Of a DNA stretch of 64,000 bases, positions 19,366-27,207 are shown one piece after another (positions within the stretch are counted from its first letter, which is position 1; each line of letters starts with the position of its first letter). The stretch comes from Vulcanimicrobiota bacterium. GTDB taxonomy: Bacteria; Vulcanimicrobiota; Vulcanimicrobiia; Vulcanimicrobiales; Vulcanimicrobiaceae. The notes under the pieces are model-generated. The model had not been told where the DNA came from and did no database searches. It saw only the letters and a list, made by a program, of their open reading frames with translations. Position numbers and translations under genes: made by a program. The stretch covers positions 46,197 to 110,196 of the forward strand of contig DAHUZB010000017.1 of the NCBI GenBank assembly GCA_027306785.1. The letters are read 5' to 3'.

Positions 19366-19763
19366 CGGTACCGCGCTCTGATGATGAACGCCGCGATGAT
19401 CCAGACCGCCATGAACGTCGACCACGTTACCCATGCGGAGGGGTGCGGCAGCAGATGCGGTCCTTCGGCGAAGCCGTACGTCGCGGCGAGCAGCGCGGTG
19501 ATCCCGCCCGCGACGGCGGCGGATTCGACGAGCAGCATCCGCGCGAACTCGTCGGTTCCGCGCAGCATGCGCAGCATCGCGGCGAACACGTAGAGCAGCG
19601 GGAGTGCCGGCGCGAGCGCGGCCACGGTAAGCCACGGCTGCGCGAGCTCGGCGAGTACGGTGCGTGTCGCGATGAGCACGACGACGTAGGCTGCCATCCC
19701 GATCGAAAGTTCGACGACGTAGCGTCGGGCCGCGCGTACCGTGGGGTTCTTCTCGGAAGCCAT
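19362..19763 (-). CDS. Small four-helix membrane protein, paralogue B
   Basis: About 133 residues from ATG 19763, with four hydrophobic helices. It is clearly paralogous to the adjacent upstream gene: QPWLTVAALAPALPLLY and TDEF followed by EGPHLLPHPSA recur there with few changes. The pair looks like a tandem duplication. Coupled to the XRE gene by a TTGA overlap. Confidence 0.75.
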   Translation of the reverse strand: MASEKNPTVRAARRYVVELSIGMAAYVVVLIATRTVLAELAQPWLTVAALAPALPLLYVFAAMLRMLRGTDEFARMLLVESAAVAGGITALLAATYGFAEGPHLLPHPSAWVTWSTFMAVWIIAAFIIRARYR

Positions 19764-19771
19764 GAAGCGCC

Positions 19772-20170
19772 TTAGCGGGCCCGCGCCTTGATCGTGAACA
19801 TCGCGGCGAGCCACAGCACCATGAAGACCGCGAAATCGATCAATGCGGAAGGCTGCGGCAGCATGCCGGGCCCTTCGCCCAGGCCGTAGCCCACGGCGAG
19901 CACCGCGGTGACACCGCCCGCGAACGCGGCTGCGTCGACGATCATCTTGCGCTTGAACTCATCGGTCTCCCCGAGAAAGCGCGCGATCGCCGAGAAGGCG
20001 TAGAGGAGCGGCAACGCGGGCGCGACCGCCGAGACGGTGAGCCACGGCTGCGGCAGCGCGGCGAAGAGCACGCGGCCGAGCAGGAGTACGAAGTAGACGG
20101 CAAGCGCCGCGATCATCCGGAGCACAAAGCGGCGATAGGCAAGGTTGGTCGGGTTCTGCGGGCTAGTCAT
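19772..20170 (-). CDS. Small four-helix membrane protein, paralogue A
   Basis: About 132 residues from ATG 20170, with four helices and the shared blocks QPWLTVSAVAPALPLLY, GETDEF and EGPGMLPQPSA. First gene of the operon. The promoter predicted at 20177-20205 would start transcription at about the ATG, so the message may be leaderless; no Shine-Dalgarno site is present. Such proteins, paired with small XRE regulators, are common, but their role is unknown. Confidence 0.75.
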   Translation of the reverse strand: MTSPQNPTNLAYRRFVLRMIAALAVYFVLLLGRVLFAALPQPWLTVSAVAPALPLLYAFSAIARFLGETDEFKRKMIVDAAAFAGGVTAVLAVGYGLGEGPGMLPQPSALIDFAVFMVLWLAAMFTIKARAR

Positions 20171-20176
20171 GGCAGA

Positions 20177-20232
20177 AATGTAAGGCAGAGGCGTCAATAT
20201 GTCAAGTATACGCGACATAATGTCGTGTATAC
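20177..20232 (-). promoter_or_regulatory. Promoter with XRE-type palindromic operator
   Basis: On the minus strand a -35 box TTGACA (20200-20205) and a -10 box TACATT (20177-20182) are separated by 17 bp. Directly upstream lies a 27-bp palindrome: GTATACGCGACAT at 20206-20218, one central base, and ATGTCGTGTATAC at 20220-20232, with one mismatch. TGTCAAGTATAC (20200-20211) also recurs as TGTCGTGTATAC (20221-20232), exactly 21 bp apart, so three half-sites lie on one DNA face. Binding would block the -35 box. Confidence 0.75.
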
Positions 20233-20359
20233 CATTCCGCTTGGCAGGCCTACCGACACCTTGGCCGCAACTATCGTCGGGTCATCGGGGTCACTATGTT
20301 CGGCTATCGACCCCATCCCATAGCCAAGCTCTGTTTGTAGAAGGTGAGAAGTTTCGTTC

Positions 20360-20914
20360 ATGTTGGCGCAAGTCGGTAAACCCGCACCCGATTTCAAGCT
20401 CGCGAGCACCAAGGACGCGACCGGAGCCAAGGATCTCGGCAAGGAGATCAAGCTCTCGGATTATCGCGGCAAGTGGCTCGTGTTCTTCTTTTATCCGCTC
20501 GATTTCACGTTCGTCTGCCCGACCGAGATCACGGCGCTCTCGGATCGCTACGCCGAATTCAAAGAGTTCGATTGCGAGATTCTCGGCTGCTCCGTTGACT
20601 CGGTGTTCAGCCATTGGGCGTGGCTGAATACGCCGCGTGAGAAGAACGGCATCCACGGAACGCAGTATCCGCTGGTTTCGGACTTCACCAAGGAAGTCGC
20701 GCGTGCGTACGGCGTGCTCGATGAAGCAAGCGGCGTCGCGCAGCGCGGCCTGTTCATCATCGATCCCGAAGGCGTGCTCAAGTATGCGGTCGTGACCGAC
20801 GACAACGTCGGCCGCAGCGTGGAAGAGACGCTTCGCGTGCTGCAGGCGCTTCAGACCGGCGGTCTCTGCCCGGCTGAGTGGAAGCCCGGCAAGCAGCTGC
20901 TGACGAAGGCGTAA
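20360..20914 (+). CDS. Typical 2-Cys peroxiredoxin (AhpC/Prx1)
   Basis: Reduces hydrogen peroxide and organic peroxides. The 184-residue product carries the peroxidatic site DFTFVCPTE and the resolving Cys in GGLCPAEWKPG near the C-terminus, as in typical 2-Cys Prx. Other conserved parts include VFFFYPLD and GVAQRGLFIIDPEG. It is followed directly (no gap) by a thioredoxin-like gene that is the likely reductant. Confidence 0.95.
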   Translation: MLAQVGKPAPDFKLASTKDATGAKDLGKEIKLSDYRGKWLVFFFYPLDFTFVCPTEITALSDRYAEFKEFDCEILGCSVDSVFSHWAWLNTPREKNGIHGTQYPLVSDFTKEVARAYGVLDEASGVAQRGLFIIDPEGVLKYAVVTDDNVGRSVEETLRVLQALQTGGLCPAEWKPGKQLLTKA

Positions 20915-21388
20915 ATGGCACTTCGCATGCGCAGCCCCCTCCCGTCGTTCGAGGGGGCTGCCGCGTGGGTCAACGGCCCGGTGAAGGCCGATGAACTGCG
21001 CGGTCTACCCGTCGTCGTCTCGTTCTGGTCGAAGAGCTGCTACATCTGCCACGACACCGCGGAGCAGTTCGCGCAGTGGCGCGAGAAGTTCGCGCAGCAC
21101 GGCGTGGCCTTCGTCGCGGTGCATCAGCCGCGCTCGGAAGACGAGCTCGACGTCGAAGCGGTCACCAAAGACGCGCTCGAAGAGATGAAGCTTACCCAGC
21201 CCTGCGCGATCGACAACGAGCATACGCTCGTGGATCGCTTCGAGAATCAGTTCGTGCCCGCGTTCTACGTGTTCAACCGCAAACACGAATTGCGTCACTT
21301 TCAGGCGGGCGGCAAAGGCTTCGACCGCATCGAGGCGGCGATCCAACGCGTCCTCGATGAATTGGCCGACGAGGAAGAGCTCGACTAA
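20915..21388 (+). CDS. Thioredoxin/TlpA-like protein with CxxC
   Basis: 157 residues with a thioredoxin fold. The segment VVSFWSKSCYICHDT holds a CYIC redox motif in the usual place, and the cis-Pro strand is FVPAFYVFNR. No signal peptide, so it is cytoplasmic. Its ATG follows the peroxiredoxin stop with no gap, suggesting that it recycles the peroxiredoxin disulphide or works beside it. Confidence 0.85.
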   Translation: MALRMRSPLPSFEGAAAWVNGPVKADELRGLPVVVSFWSKSCYICHDTAEQFAQWREKFAQHGVAFVAVHQPRSEDELDVEAVTKDALEEMKLTQPCAIDNEHTLVDRFENQFVPAFYVFNRKHELRHFQAGGKGFDRIEAAIQRVLDELADEEELD

Positions 21389-21420
21389 CTCGCACCGTGG
21401 CGTCTACGCGCCGAGGAGTA

Positions 21421-21456
21421 ACGAAGGCCGCGAGCATTCACGCTCGCGGCCTTCGT
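21421..21456. terminator. Perfect 15-bp hairpin between convergent genes
   Basis: ACGAAGGCCGCGAGC (21421-21435) pairs exactly with GCTCGCGGCCTTCGT (21442-21456) over a 6-nt loop. It sits between the stops of the redox gene (plus) and the DUF5916 gene (minus) and probably ends both transcripts. No clear U-run follows on either side. Confidence 0.7.
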
Positions 21457-21474
21457 CGTATCTTCGCAGAGGCG

Positions 21475-23514
21475 TTACGTGCCCTTGTCGGCGCCCGCGT
21501 AGAAGATCCATTTCACGAGCGCTTGCGGCAGAGTAGAGAGCGTATTGGGATTGCCGTAGGCGACGTAGAGCTCGCTGTGGGCGAGTCGTGCGTGGAACGA
21601 GAGCGCGAGATTGGTGCAGCTGCCGATACACGATCCGCCGCCGTTGGGATCGGGCGGTGTGCCGACCACTTTGCGTACGCCGAGCGCGAACGACATATTC
21701 GATCCGAGTTGCAGCGTGTAGCCCACGCGTTCGAACCACTGCACGTTCGCACTACCCGGCAGCCACTGCGATGTGCTGTCGAGATCGAAGCTCAGTGCAC
21801 CGCGCGGTCCCACCTTGAGCGTGGTGCTACGCGTCCACGAATCCAGACGCCCGAGGCCGTAGCGGCCGGTGTTGTACGAGATCGTCGTCTCGTTCGCCGC
21901 GTTTCCGTGACAATCGATACAGCCGGTGTTGTTGGTCTGCGTGCCGCTGTTGAAGGTGATCTGCGCACCCTGCTGGTTGACCGGCGTCATGATGCCGTTG
22001 ATGCGCAGATAGCTCGCGCCGGTCGTCAGGAAGAGATCCACGCGTTTGCGCGTGAGGAGATCGAGTCCGATCCAGTTGTCGGTTTGGTTATACGCACCGT
22101 CGCTTCCATGATAGCGATCGACGATAGCGGAGAGTTCGACGTCGGCGATGGGCGAGCGCGGCGCAAACGTCCAGATTTTCTTCGAGAAGAGGCCGTACCC
22201 GGCGGCGCCGGGGAGTTGGATGAAGCCGTCGGCGGGATTGTAGTAGGTGCCGATCTTGCGGACCGATCCCCAGATCGAAAAGTCGGAGCTGTACCAGCCG
22301 CCGCCGCCGTCGTAGCGCTGCGCCTGATCGCCGCGCAGCACATTCGTACCACTGTCGCTGCCGTAGTTGAAGTAGAACGACGTATGCTTGTGATCGCCGT
22401 AGGCGACGCCCGCGGTATTCACATCGTCGTGTAGCCCCGGGAGATCGACCGCGACGCGCTGATCGGAGACCACCCACCGCGTATCGGGCGACTTGTACGA
22501 CACCGAGGTCGCCTGATCGTTGCGCTGCTCGCCGACCGCGTCGAACGCACCGAAACTGATCGGCCCCTGTACGCCTTCGACGGCGTACCCGTCGCGCGGC
22601 GTCGGAATGGCGGGCGTGTAGAGTTCGGTGATGCTCGGGCACGCATCGCAATCGAAGCGACCGTAGAAACTCGACCCCTGCGTAAAGAACGGACGTACTT
22701 CGCTATAGTACCGGGCGTACACGCTCGGCGAGATCGATTGCTGATCGAGCTCCACGTTCGAAAAGTCGGGATGGAAGGTGGCGTAGAGCGAGGCGGTCGG
22801 CGTGATCGGCAGCGAAAGATCGGCCCCGGTTCGCGTGGTCGATCCGCCGATGCTCGGGGCCGCGGCGGTGCCGAGCAGATAGGTGGCGAGCCGCGGTTGC
22901 GGCCGCGCCGCGACCGCAACGTCCATATCCAGCTTGCCCGCGTAGGTGAAGTCGTCGGGGTTGGTTTGCGCGGCGCCGTGCGTCCAGACTTGCTCTTCGC
23001 TCGTCGCCTGAATCACGCGCACGAACTGCGCTTCCCACACGCCCTTCCCGGCGCCGCGCAGGGCCGAGAGCGGGATGCGCATCGTCACGCGGTAGCCGTG
23101 CTTCGTGCGCGTTCCTTCGGAGTACCAGGAGGGCGCGTACGCGGAGTTTTCGCTCGACGACTGATAGTGCGTGCCGTTCGGCGTGGAGATGAAGCTGTAG
23201 CGGTACCCCTCTTCGCCTCTCGGCCAGAGATCGACCCAGACTTCGTCGTCGGTATCTTGCCCCACGTCGTCGGTGTGTTGCAGCGCGTGAATCGGCTCGC
23301 GCTGCACCGCATGGAATCGCACCGTGAGCGTGCGGCCGTCGCTCGAAACGCGCACGGTGGTCGGTTCGGACGCCGGGCGCTGATGCTGCACGTCCCAGCC
23401 GAGGGTGAGCGGTGCGCTCGTGCGCGCATTCACGGCGACGATCTCGCTTGCGCGTACGGCGGTTGGGCAGGTCGCGATCAGCAGCGCGGCGGCCAAAAGC
23501 GGGCGCGCGTTCAT
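21475..23514 (-). CDS. DUF5916 outer-membrane barrel with N-terminal CBM9-like domain
   Basis: About 679 residues from ATG 23514, which overlaps the stop of the pentapeptide gene (ATGA). A signal peptide comes first. Residues about 30-215 form a carbohydrate-binding-family-9/DOMON-like domain. The remainder is the DUF5916 region, recognised by FHPDFSNVELDQQSISPSVYARYYSEVRPFF, quoted here only in part as PDFSNVELD and RPFFTQGSSFY. C-terminal strands alternate polar and hydrophobic residues as in outer-membrane barrels. A CIDCHG (Cys-x-x-Cys-His) motif occurs near 21910. It could be a haem site or chance, since typical DUF5916 proteins lack one. Function unknown. Confidence 0.8.
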   Translation of the reverse strand: MNARPLLAAALLIATCPTAVRASEIVAVNARTSAPLTLGWDVQHQRPASEPTTVRVSSDGRTLTVRFHAVQREPIHALQHTDDVGQDTDDEVWVDLWPRGEEGYRYSFISTPNGTHYQSSSENSAYAPSWYSEGTRTKHGYRVTMRIPLSALRGAGKGVWEAQFVRVIQATSEEQVWTHGAAQTNPDDFTYAGKLDMDVAVAARPQPRLATYLLGTAAAPSIGGSTTRTGADLSLPITPTASLYATFHPDFSNVELDQQSISPSVYARYYSEVRPFFTQGSSFYGRFDCDACPSITELYTPAIPTPRDGYAVEGVQGPISFGAFDAVGEQRNDQATSVSYKSPDTRWVVSDQRVAVDLPGLHDDVNTAGVAYGDHKHTSFYFNYGSDSGTNVLRGDQAQRYDGGGGWYSSDFSIWGSVRKIGTYYNPADGFIQLPGAAGYGLFSKKIWTFAPRSPIADVELSAIVDRYHGSDGAYNQTDNWIGLDLLTRKRVDLFLTTGASYLRINGIMTPVNQQGAQITFNSGTQTNNTGCIDCHGNAANETTISYNTGRYGLGRLDSWTRSTTLKVGPRGALSFDLDSTSQWLPGSANVQWFERVGYTLQLGSNMSFALGVRKVVGTPPDPNGGGSCIGSCTNLALSFHARLAHSELYVAYGNPNTLSTLPQALVKWIFYAGADKGT

Positions 23515-24305
23515 CGGAGCACGGCGCCCGCGAGCGACGAGTTGCTCTTGCTCCGCAGCGTTGCGGGATCGATCGGCGAGCAGACATCGCGCCCGCGCAG
23601 GTGATCGCAGGTGAGCGCGCCGCGGAAATTCGCGCCCGCCACGTTCGCGCCGCGCAGGTCGACGCAATGCACCCCTTCGCGCAGCAGCGTGTCGTCGGAT
23701 TCACGTAGGTTGTGCCAACAGAGGGTGGCGCCGCCGAAGTTCGCGTTGCGCAGATCCGCATTCGAAAAATCGAGGCCGGTCAGGTTGGCGTGTCGGAAGC
23801 TCGTGCCGGCCGCGTCGGCGTGCGAGAGATTGCCGCCGATCATCGTGATGCCGTCGAGATTGCGGGCGTGGAGGTCCACGCCGCTCGCGTCGCAGCCGGT
23901 GCAGTGGTCGAGCAGGCCGCGCAGCGACGCGTTGCTCATTGCGCCGATCTTCACCTCGATGTCGGCGCCGATCAAACGCGTGTGGCCGAAGATCGCGCCG
24001 TCGAGATCGGCGCCGTCGAGATCGCAGCCGGTGAGATCGGCCCCGCGCAAATCGGCGCCGCGAAGATCGGCATCGCGCAGGTTCGATCCGGTGAAACGAG
24101 CGTCGCGCAGATCGGCGTTGCGCAGATTCGCACCGTCGAGATCGGCGCCCATGTAGGTTGCGTGTTCCAGATTCGCGCCGTGCAAATCGGCGCCGGCGAG
24201 ATCGCAACCGAGGCAGTGGGCGGGAGCGTCGGCGCGGGCCGACGGCATCCACACGGATGCGGCGAGGAGCAGTATGCCGAGAAGGACGTGTGTGAAGCGG
24301 CGCAT
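23511..24305 (-). CDS. Secreted pentapeptide-repeat protein
   Basis: About 264 residues from ATG 24305, with a Sec signal peptide (about 1-25). Pentapeptide repeats A(D/N)LxG run through most of the mature part, for example NADLRDARFTGSNLRDADL, forming a right-handed quadrilateral beta-helix. Two C-x-G-C elements (Cys31/Cys34 and Cys135/Cys138) precede repeat blocks with the pattern C-x-G-C-x4/5-DLH. The same element appears in the repeat domain of the upstream M56 protein. It is coupled to the DUF5916 gene by ATGA. A 104-bp gap separates it from the M56 gene and carries a GCATGCC/GGCATGC hairpin at 24351-24368. Role unknown; a partner or decoy of the sensor is possible. Confidence 0.82.
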   Translation of the reverse strand: MRRFTHVLLGILLLAASVWMPSARADAPAHCLGCDLAGADLHGANLEHATYMGADLDGANLRNADLRDARFTGSNLRDADLRGADLRGADLTGCDLDGADLDGAIFGHTRLIGADIEVKIGAMSNASLRGLLDHCTGCDASGVDLHARNLDGITMIGGNLSHADAAGTSFRHANLTGLDFSNADLRNANFGGATLCWHNLRESDDTLLREGVHCVDLRGANVAGANFRGALTCDHLRGRDVCSPIDPATLRSKSNSSLAGAVLR

Positions 24306-24409
24306 GAGGGCGATTCCTTTCCGAGATTCGTGCAAAGGGATGCCCGGGACGCATGCCGTGGGGCATGCGATCGAGGGCGAGTGGAGGGGCGGCTAGCGGT
24401 TAGCCGAGA

Positions 24410-26344
24410 TCAGCGCAGGATGGCATGCGAGAGATCGCTGCCGGAGAGTTGTACGTGCGAGAGATCGACGCCGCGCAGATCCACGCCGTCGAAGGTACAG
24501 CCCATGAAGGACGCGCCGTCGAGATGCGCGCCGCGTAGCGAGGCTCCGGTGAAGTTCACGCCGTCGAAGCTCGCATTGCGCAGGTCGGCGCCGGCGAGAT
24601 CGGCGCCGCGAAGGTTTGCGCCGATGAGATGAACGCCGCGCAGATCGACGCCGTGCAGATCGGCGTGGGCAAAGCTACAGCCGAGGCATGCCAGGAGCAC
24701 GTTACGTGCCTGCGTCGGCGGCAACTGGGAGATGTCGATGTCGCAGCCGTTCAGGTGCGCGCCGGTGAGATCGACGCCCGCGAGGCGAGCGCCGTGCATG
24801 TTGCAGCCGATCAGCGACGCGTTGCGGAACGAGACGTCGCGCAGATCGGCGTCGTGGAAATTGACGCCGTTGAGACGCGTGTTGTCGAAGTTCGCTCCGC
24901 GAAGATGCGCGTAGGCGAAATCGGTAGCGGTGAGCGATTGACCGCTGAAGTCCCGCCCGTCGAGGTGCGCCCGGCTGAAATTGCAGCCGTTGCAGCCGCG
25001 CTCTACCTGCGCGATGCGCACCTGTGGCACGTGAATCGGCGGAACGTGCACGGCAATGTGCTCGCTCGGAATCGCGATCGTCTTTGCCGGTATTGCGAGT
25101 GCGGGGATGCGAATGTGCTGCGCGGGAATGGTCACGCGGATGTCGTGCGCCGGCACGCTGCGTGCGGGAGCCGGCGAGGGGTGTGCCGTGATGCGAGCGA
25201 CCGGCTCGGGTGTGGCGGGAGCCGTGGGCGTTGCGGCAATCGCCGGGAGCGTGAACGCGATGCTCGGCGTGACCATGCGCAGTACCGCGATCACCGCGAC
25301 GAGCCCCGCGATCACGGCGGTCGCCGTGCTCGGCGTGATGCTGCGGCCGATCGCGCGCCCGCTGCGCAGCAGTCGCTCGATGCGAATCGAGATGTTTTTG
25401 CGCGTCACGAAGACGCCCGGAGCGGGCAACGGCGCATGCGGCCACGCCGTCATCTCCGCCATCTTGGTAAGGCAGAAGGCGTAGGGTTTGGCGGCGCCGG
25501 TGAGTTCGAGCACGAAATCGTCGCAGGCGACCTCGCGTTCCACATCCATCTGACGCCCGATGAACCACGCGGCCGGGTTGTAGAGCATCAGCGCGCAGAG
25601 CAGACGCTGCAGACCGTTCGACCAGTCGTCGCCGCGCAGCAGATGCGCGAGTTCGTGCAGGCAGATCTGATCGATCTCGCTCGTATCGAGCGCGTTCACG
25701 AGATGCTGCGGCAACAGGATCATCGCATCGAAGAGGCCGATCGCGACCGGCACTTCGATCTCGTCGGAGACGCAGATGCGCACGTCGCGCTCGCCTTTGC
25801 CGACGCGCTGCCACGCGTTCATCGTCTCACGGTGCTCCACCCCGAGCGGAAGCGCGTCGTTCTTCAAGCGTTCCAATTGCCGCAGGGCGACGAGTAGCCG
25901 TACCACGACGACGAGCGCGGCGACGGCCCAGAGCGCGAAGATGATGCTCGCGATCGCGCTCGGCACCGCGAATGCGAGGTGCCACGCGCGCGGCGCGGGT
26001 GACGATGCGGAGGATGTGGGCGGCGCGCTCTCGCGATGCGTGGCCGATGCGGCGCGAGCCGATATCGATGCAGCGGCGTGCGTCGTGCGTGCGGCGTGTA
26101 CGGTGACCGTGGATGCGGCGGCCGGGGGCGCGGTGACGCTGATGCGGGTGAGGCTGGTGGCGATCGGGGTGACGAAAAGCGCGATGAGCGCGAGGCTCCA
26201 CGCCGCGTAGCGCGTGCTCGCGTTCGCTTTGGGAAAGAGACGTAGCGCGAGCGCGGTCACGCCCGCGATGAGCGCGCCTTGCCACAGGCTGTTAAAGAGG
26301 ATCGCGGCGCCCAGATGCGCGGCGTCGGCGAATGCGCTTGCCAT
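24410..26344 (-). CDS. BlaR1/MecR1-like M56 protease fused to a pentapeptide-repeat domain
   Basis: 644 residues. The N-terminal part is a BlaR1/MecR1-type membrane metalloprotease: helices near 12-30, 45-62 and 122-150, then a cytoplasmic zincin with HELAH at 230-234 and EVACDD at 271-276, and a last helix near 335-355. In BlaR1 a penicillin-binding sensor follows. Here a Pro/Ala/Ile-rich linker (about 370-448) leads to about 195 residues of pentapeptide repeats (450-644) on the outer side. The repeat domain has Cys pairs at 451/454 and 553/556. The gene sits 3 bp after a BlaI-type repressor gene, so proteolytic derepression on an external signal is the natural model. The signal is unknown. 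Confidence 0.85.
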   Translation of the reverse strand: MASAFADAAHLGAAILFNSLWQGALIAGVTALALRLFPKANASTRYAAWSLALIALFVTPIATSLTRISVTAPPAAASTVTVHAARTTHAAASISARAASATHRESAPPTSSASSPAPRAWHLAFAVPSAIASIIFALWAVAALVVVVRLLVALRQLERLKNDALPLGVEHRETMNAWQRVGKGERDVRICVSDEIEVPVAIGLFDAMILLPQHLVNALDTSEIDQICLHELAHLLRGDDWSNGLQRLLCALMLYNPAAWFIGRQMDVEREVACDDFVLELTGAAKPYAFCLTKMAEMTAWPHAPLPAPGVFVTRKNISIRIERLLRSGRAIGRSITPSTATAVIAGLVAVIAVLRMVTPSIAFTLPAIAATPTAPATPEPVARITAHPSPAPARSVPAHDIRVTIPAQHIRIPALAIPAKTIAIPSEHIAVHVPPIHVPQVRIAQVERGCNGCNFSRAHLDGRDFSGQSLTATDFAYAHLRGANFDNTRLNGVNFHDADLRDVSFRNASLIGCNMHGARLAGVDLTGAHLNGCDIDISQLPPTQARNVLLACLGCSFAHADLHGVDLRGVHLIGANLRGADLAGADLRNASFDGVNFTGASLRGAHLDGASFMGCTFDGVDLRGVDLSHVQLSGSDLSHAILR

Positions 26345-26347
26345 GAG

Positions 26348-26734
26348 TTAGGCCTGCTCCTCGTAGCGGTCGATGAGCGCGCGCAGTTGGTCGAGCTCTT
26401 CGCGCGAGGGCTTTTCGCGTTCGATCAATCGCAGCGCGAGAGCGCTTCCGCTATCGCCGAAGAAGCGCGAGATCACGTGCTTGATCGCCGATTGCTCGGC
26501 GCTCGCGCGCTCCATCAGCGGACGGTAGATGTAGGCGCGACCCCCCGTCTCTTCGTGCGCGACGTGTCCTTTGGTTTCCAGAATGCGCAGCGTGGTGAGC
26601 ACGGTGTTGTACGCGATCGGCGGCGGCGGGAGCGCTTCGGTGATCTCGGCGACGGTCGCGCGTTCGAGACGCCACAGCACCTCCATCACGCGCAGCTCGG
26701 CGTCGGTCAGGGTCGGAGATTTTTTCCTTGCCAC
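26348..26734 (-). CDS. BlaI/MecI/CopY-family repressor
   Basis: About 128 residues from GTG 26734, with GGAGGG 5 bp upstream. The winged helix reads LTDAELRVMEVLWRLERATV, then AYNTVLTTLRILETKGHVAH, the BlaI signature. The C-terminal dimerisation region ends in a helix with DQLRALIDRYEEQA. Such repressors are inactivated by cleavage by a BlaR1-type protease. The adjacent M56 gene supplies one. Two CTAATTCTTTA(G/A) operators flank its own promoter, so autoregulation is likely. Confidence 0.9.
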   Translation of the reverse strand: MARKKSPTLTDAELRVMEVLWRLERATVAEITEALPPPPIAYNTVLTTLRILETKGHVAHEETGGRAYIYRPLMERASAEQSAIKHVISRFFGDSGSALALRLIEREKPSREELDQLRALIDRYEEQA

Positions 26735-26765
26735 GGTACCCTCCAGCCGCCATCCGGCAGCATCT

Positions 26766-26822
26766 ACTAATTCTTTAGGAGTACCATAGCCCGCCGCGTT
26801 CGGGTTGTCAACTAATTCTTTA
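26766..26822 (-). promoter_or_regulatory. BlaI-type promoter with twin operators
   Basis: The minus strand has TTGACA (26806-26811), a 17-bp spacer and TATGGT (26783-26788), a near-consensus promoter for the repressor-M56-pentapeptide operon. The 12-mer ACTAATTCTTTA appears at 26766-26777 and again at 26811-26822. Each contains CTAA-TTCT-TTA(G/A), a small dyad. One copy overlaps the -35 box and the other covers the predicted transcription start. The copies are AT-rich against a GC-rich background. Confidence 0.78.
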
Positions 26823-26920
26823 AGATATACCGGTCGAGCGACGGGACGGCGCGTTATTTCGCCGTCGGGGCGGGGTATCGAGGGGCGGTGAACGCTCACC
26901 GTCCTCGAGGAGGTTACCCC

Positions 26921-27148
26921 ATGCAGAAATGGTTCGGTGGACTCATCATCGTCGGCGCCTTTGCGCTCGCTGCCGGGATCGGCGGCATTGCCAGGGCCCA
27001 GCAGCCCGTGCCTACCGCCTGCCCGAGCACGAGCCCCTCGGCGCTCGGCGCACAAGCAACCCCGGAGCCGACGGAGTGCCCCTCCACCTCACCCGAACCC
27101 GGATCGCCCGCGCCCGAACCCACGGGCACGATGCACCCGGCGTTCTAG
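26921..27148 (+). CDS. Small secreted Pro/Ser/Thr-rich protein
   Basis: About 75 residues from ATG 26921, preceded by GAGGAGG. A signal peptide (MQKWFGGLIIVGAFALAAGI) is followed by a low-complexity mature part with the repeated element ECPSTSP/ACPSTSP and PEP-rich tail; two Cys lie in the repeated element. No family recognised. It diverges from the BlaI operon. Confidence 0.6.
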   Translation: MQKWFGGLIIVGAFALAAGIGGIARAQQPVPTACPSTSPSALGAQATPEPTECPSTSPEPGSPAPEPTGTMHPAF

Positions 27149-27157
27149 TCGGCCGGT

Positions 27158-27207
27158 AGGTTGGGGAGGCACGCGCGCGCAACAAGCGCGGCGTGCCTCC
27201 CCAACCT
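27158..27207 (+). promoter_or_regulatory. Perfect 17-bp hairpin covering the TfuA start codon
   Basis: AGGTTGGGGAGGCACGC (27158-27174) pairs without mismatch with GCGTGCCTCCCCAACCT (27191-27207) over a 16-nt loop that can itself pair further. It begins 9 nt after the upstream stop, so it may terminate that transcript, but no U-run follows. The 3' arm contains the only plausible TfuA start (GTG 27193). The 5' arm contains GGGGAGG, a Shine-Dalgarno-like string. Folding would therefore limit TfuA translation. Confidence 0.65.

Noticed and set aside
24629..25897. Long plus-strand frames across the pentapeptide/M56 region
   Set aside because: Shadows created by repetitive GC-rich codons; the minus-strand frames have signal peptides, repeats and HELAH.
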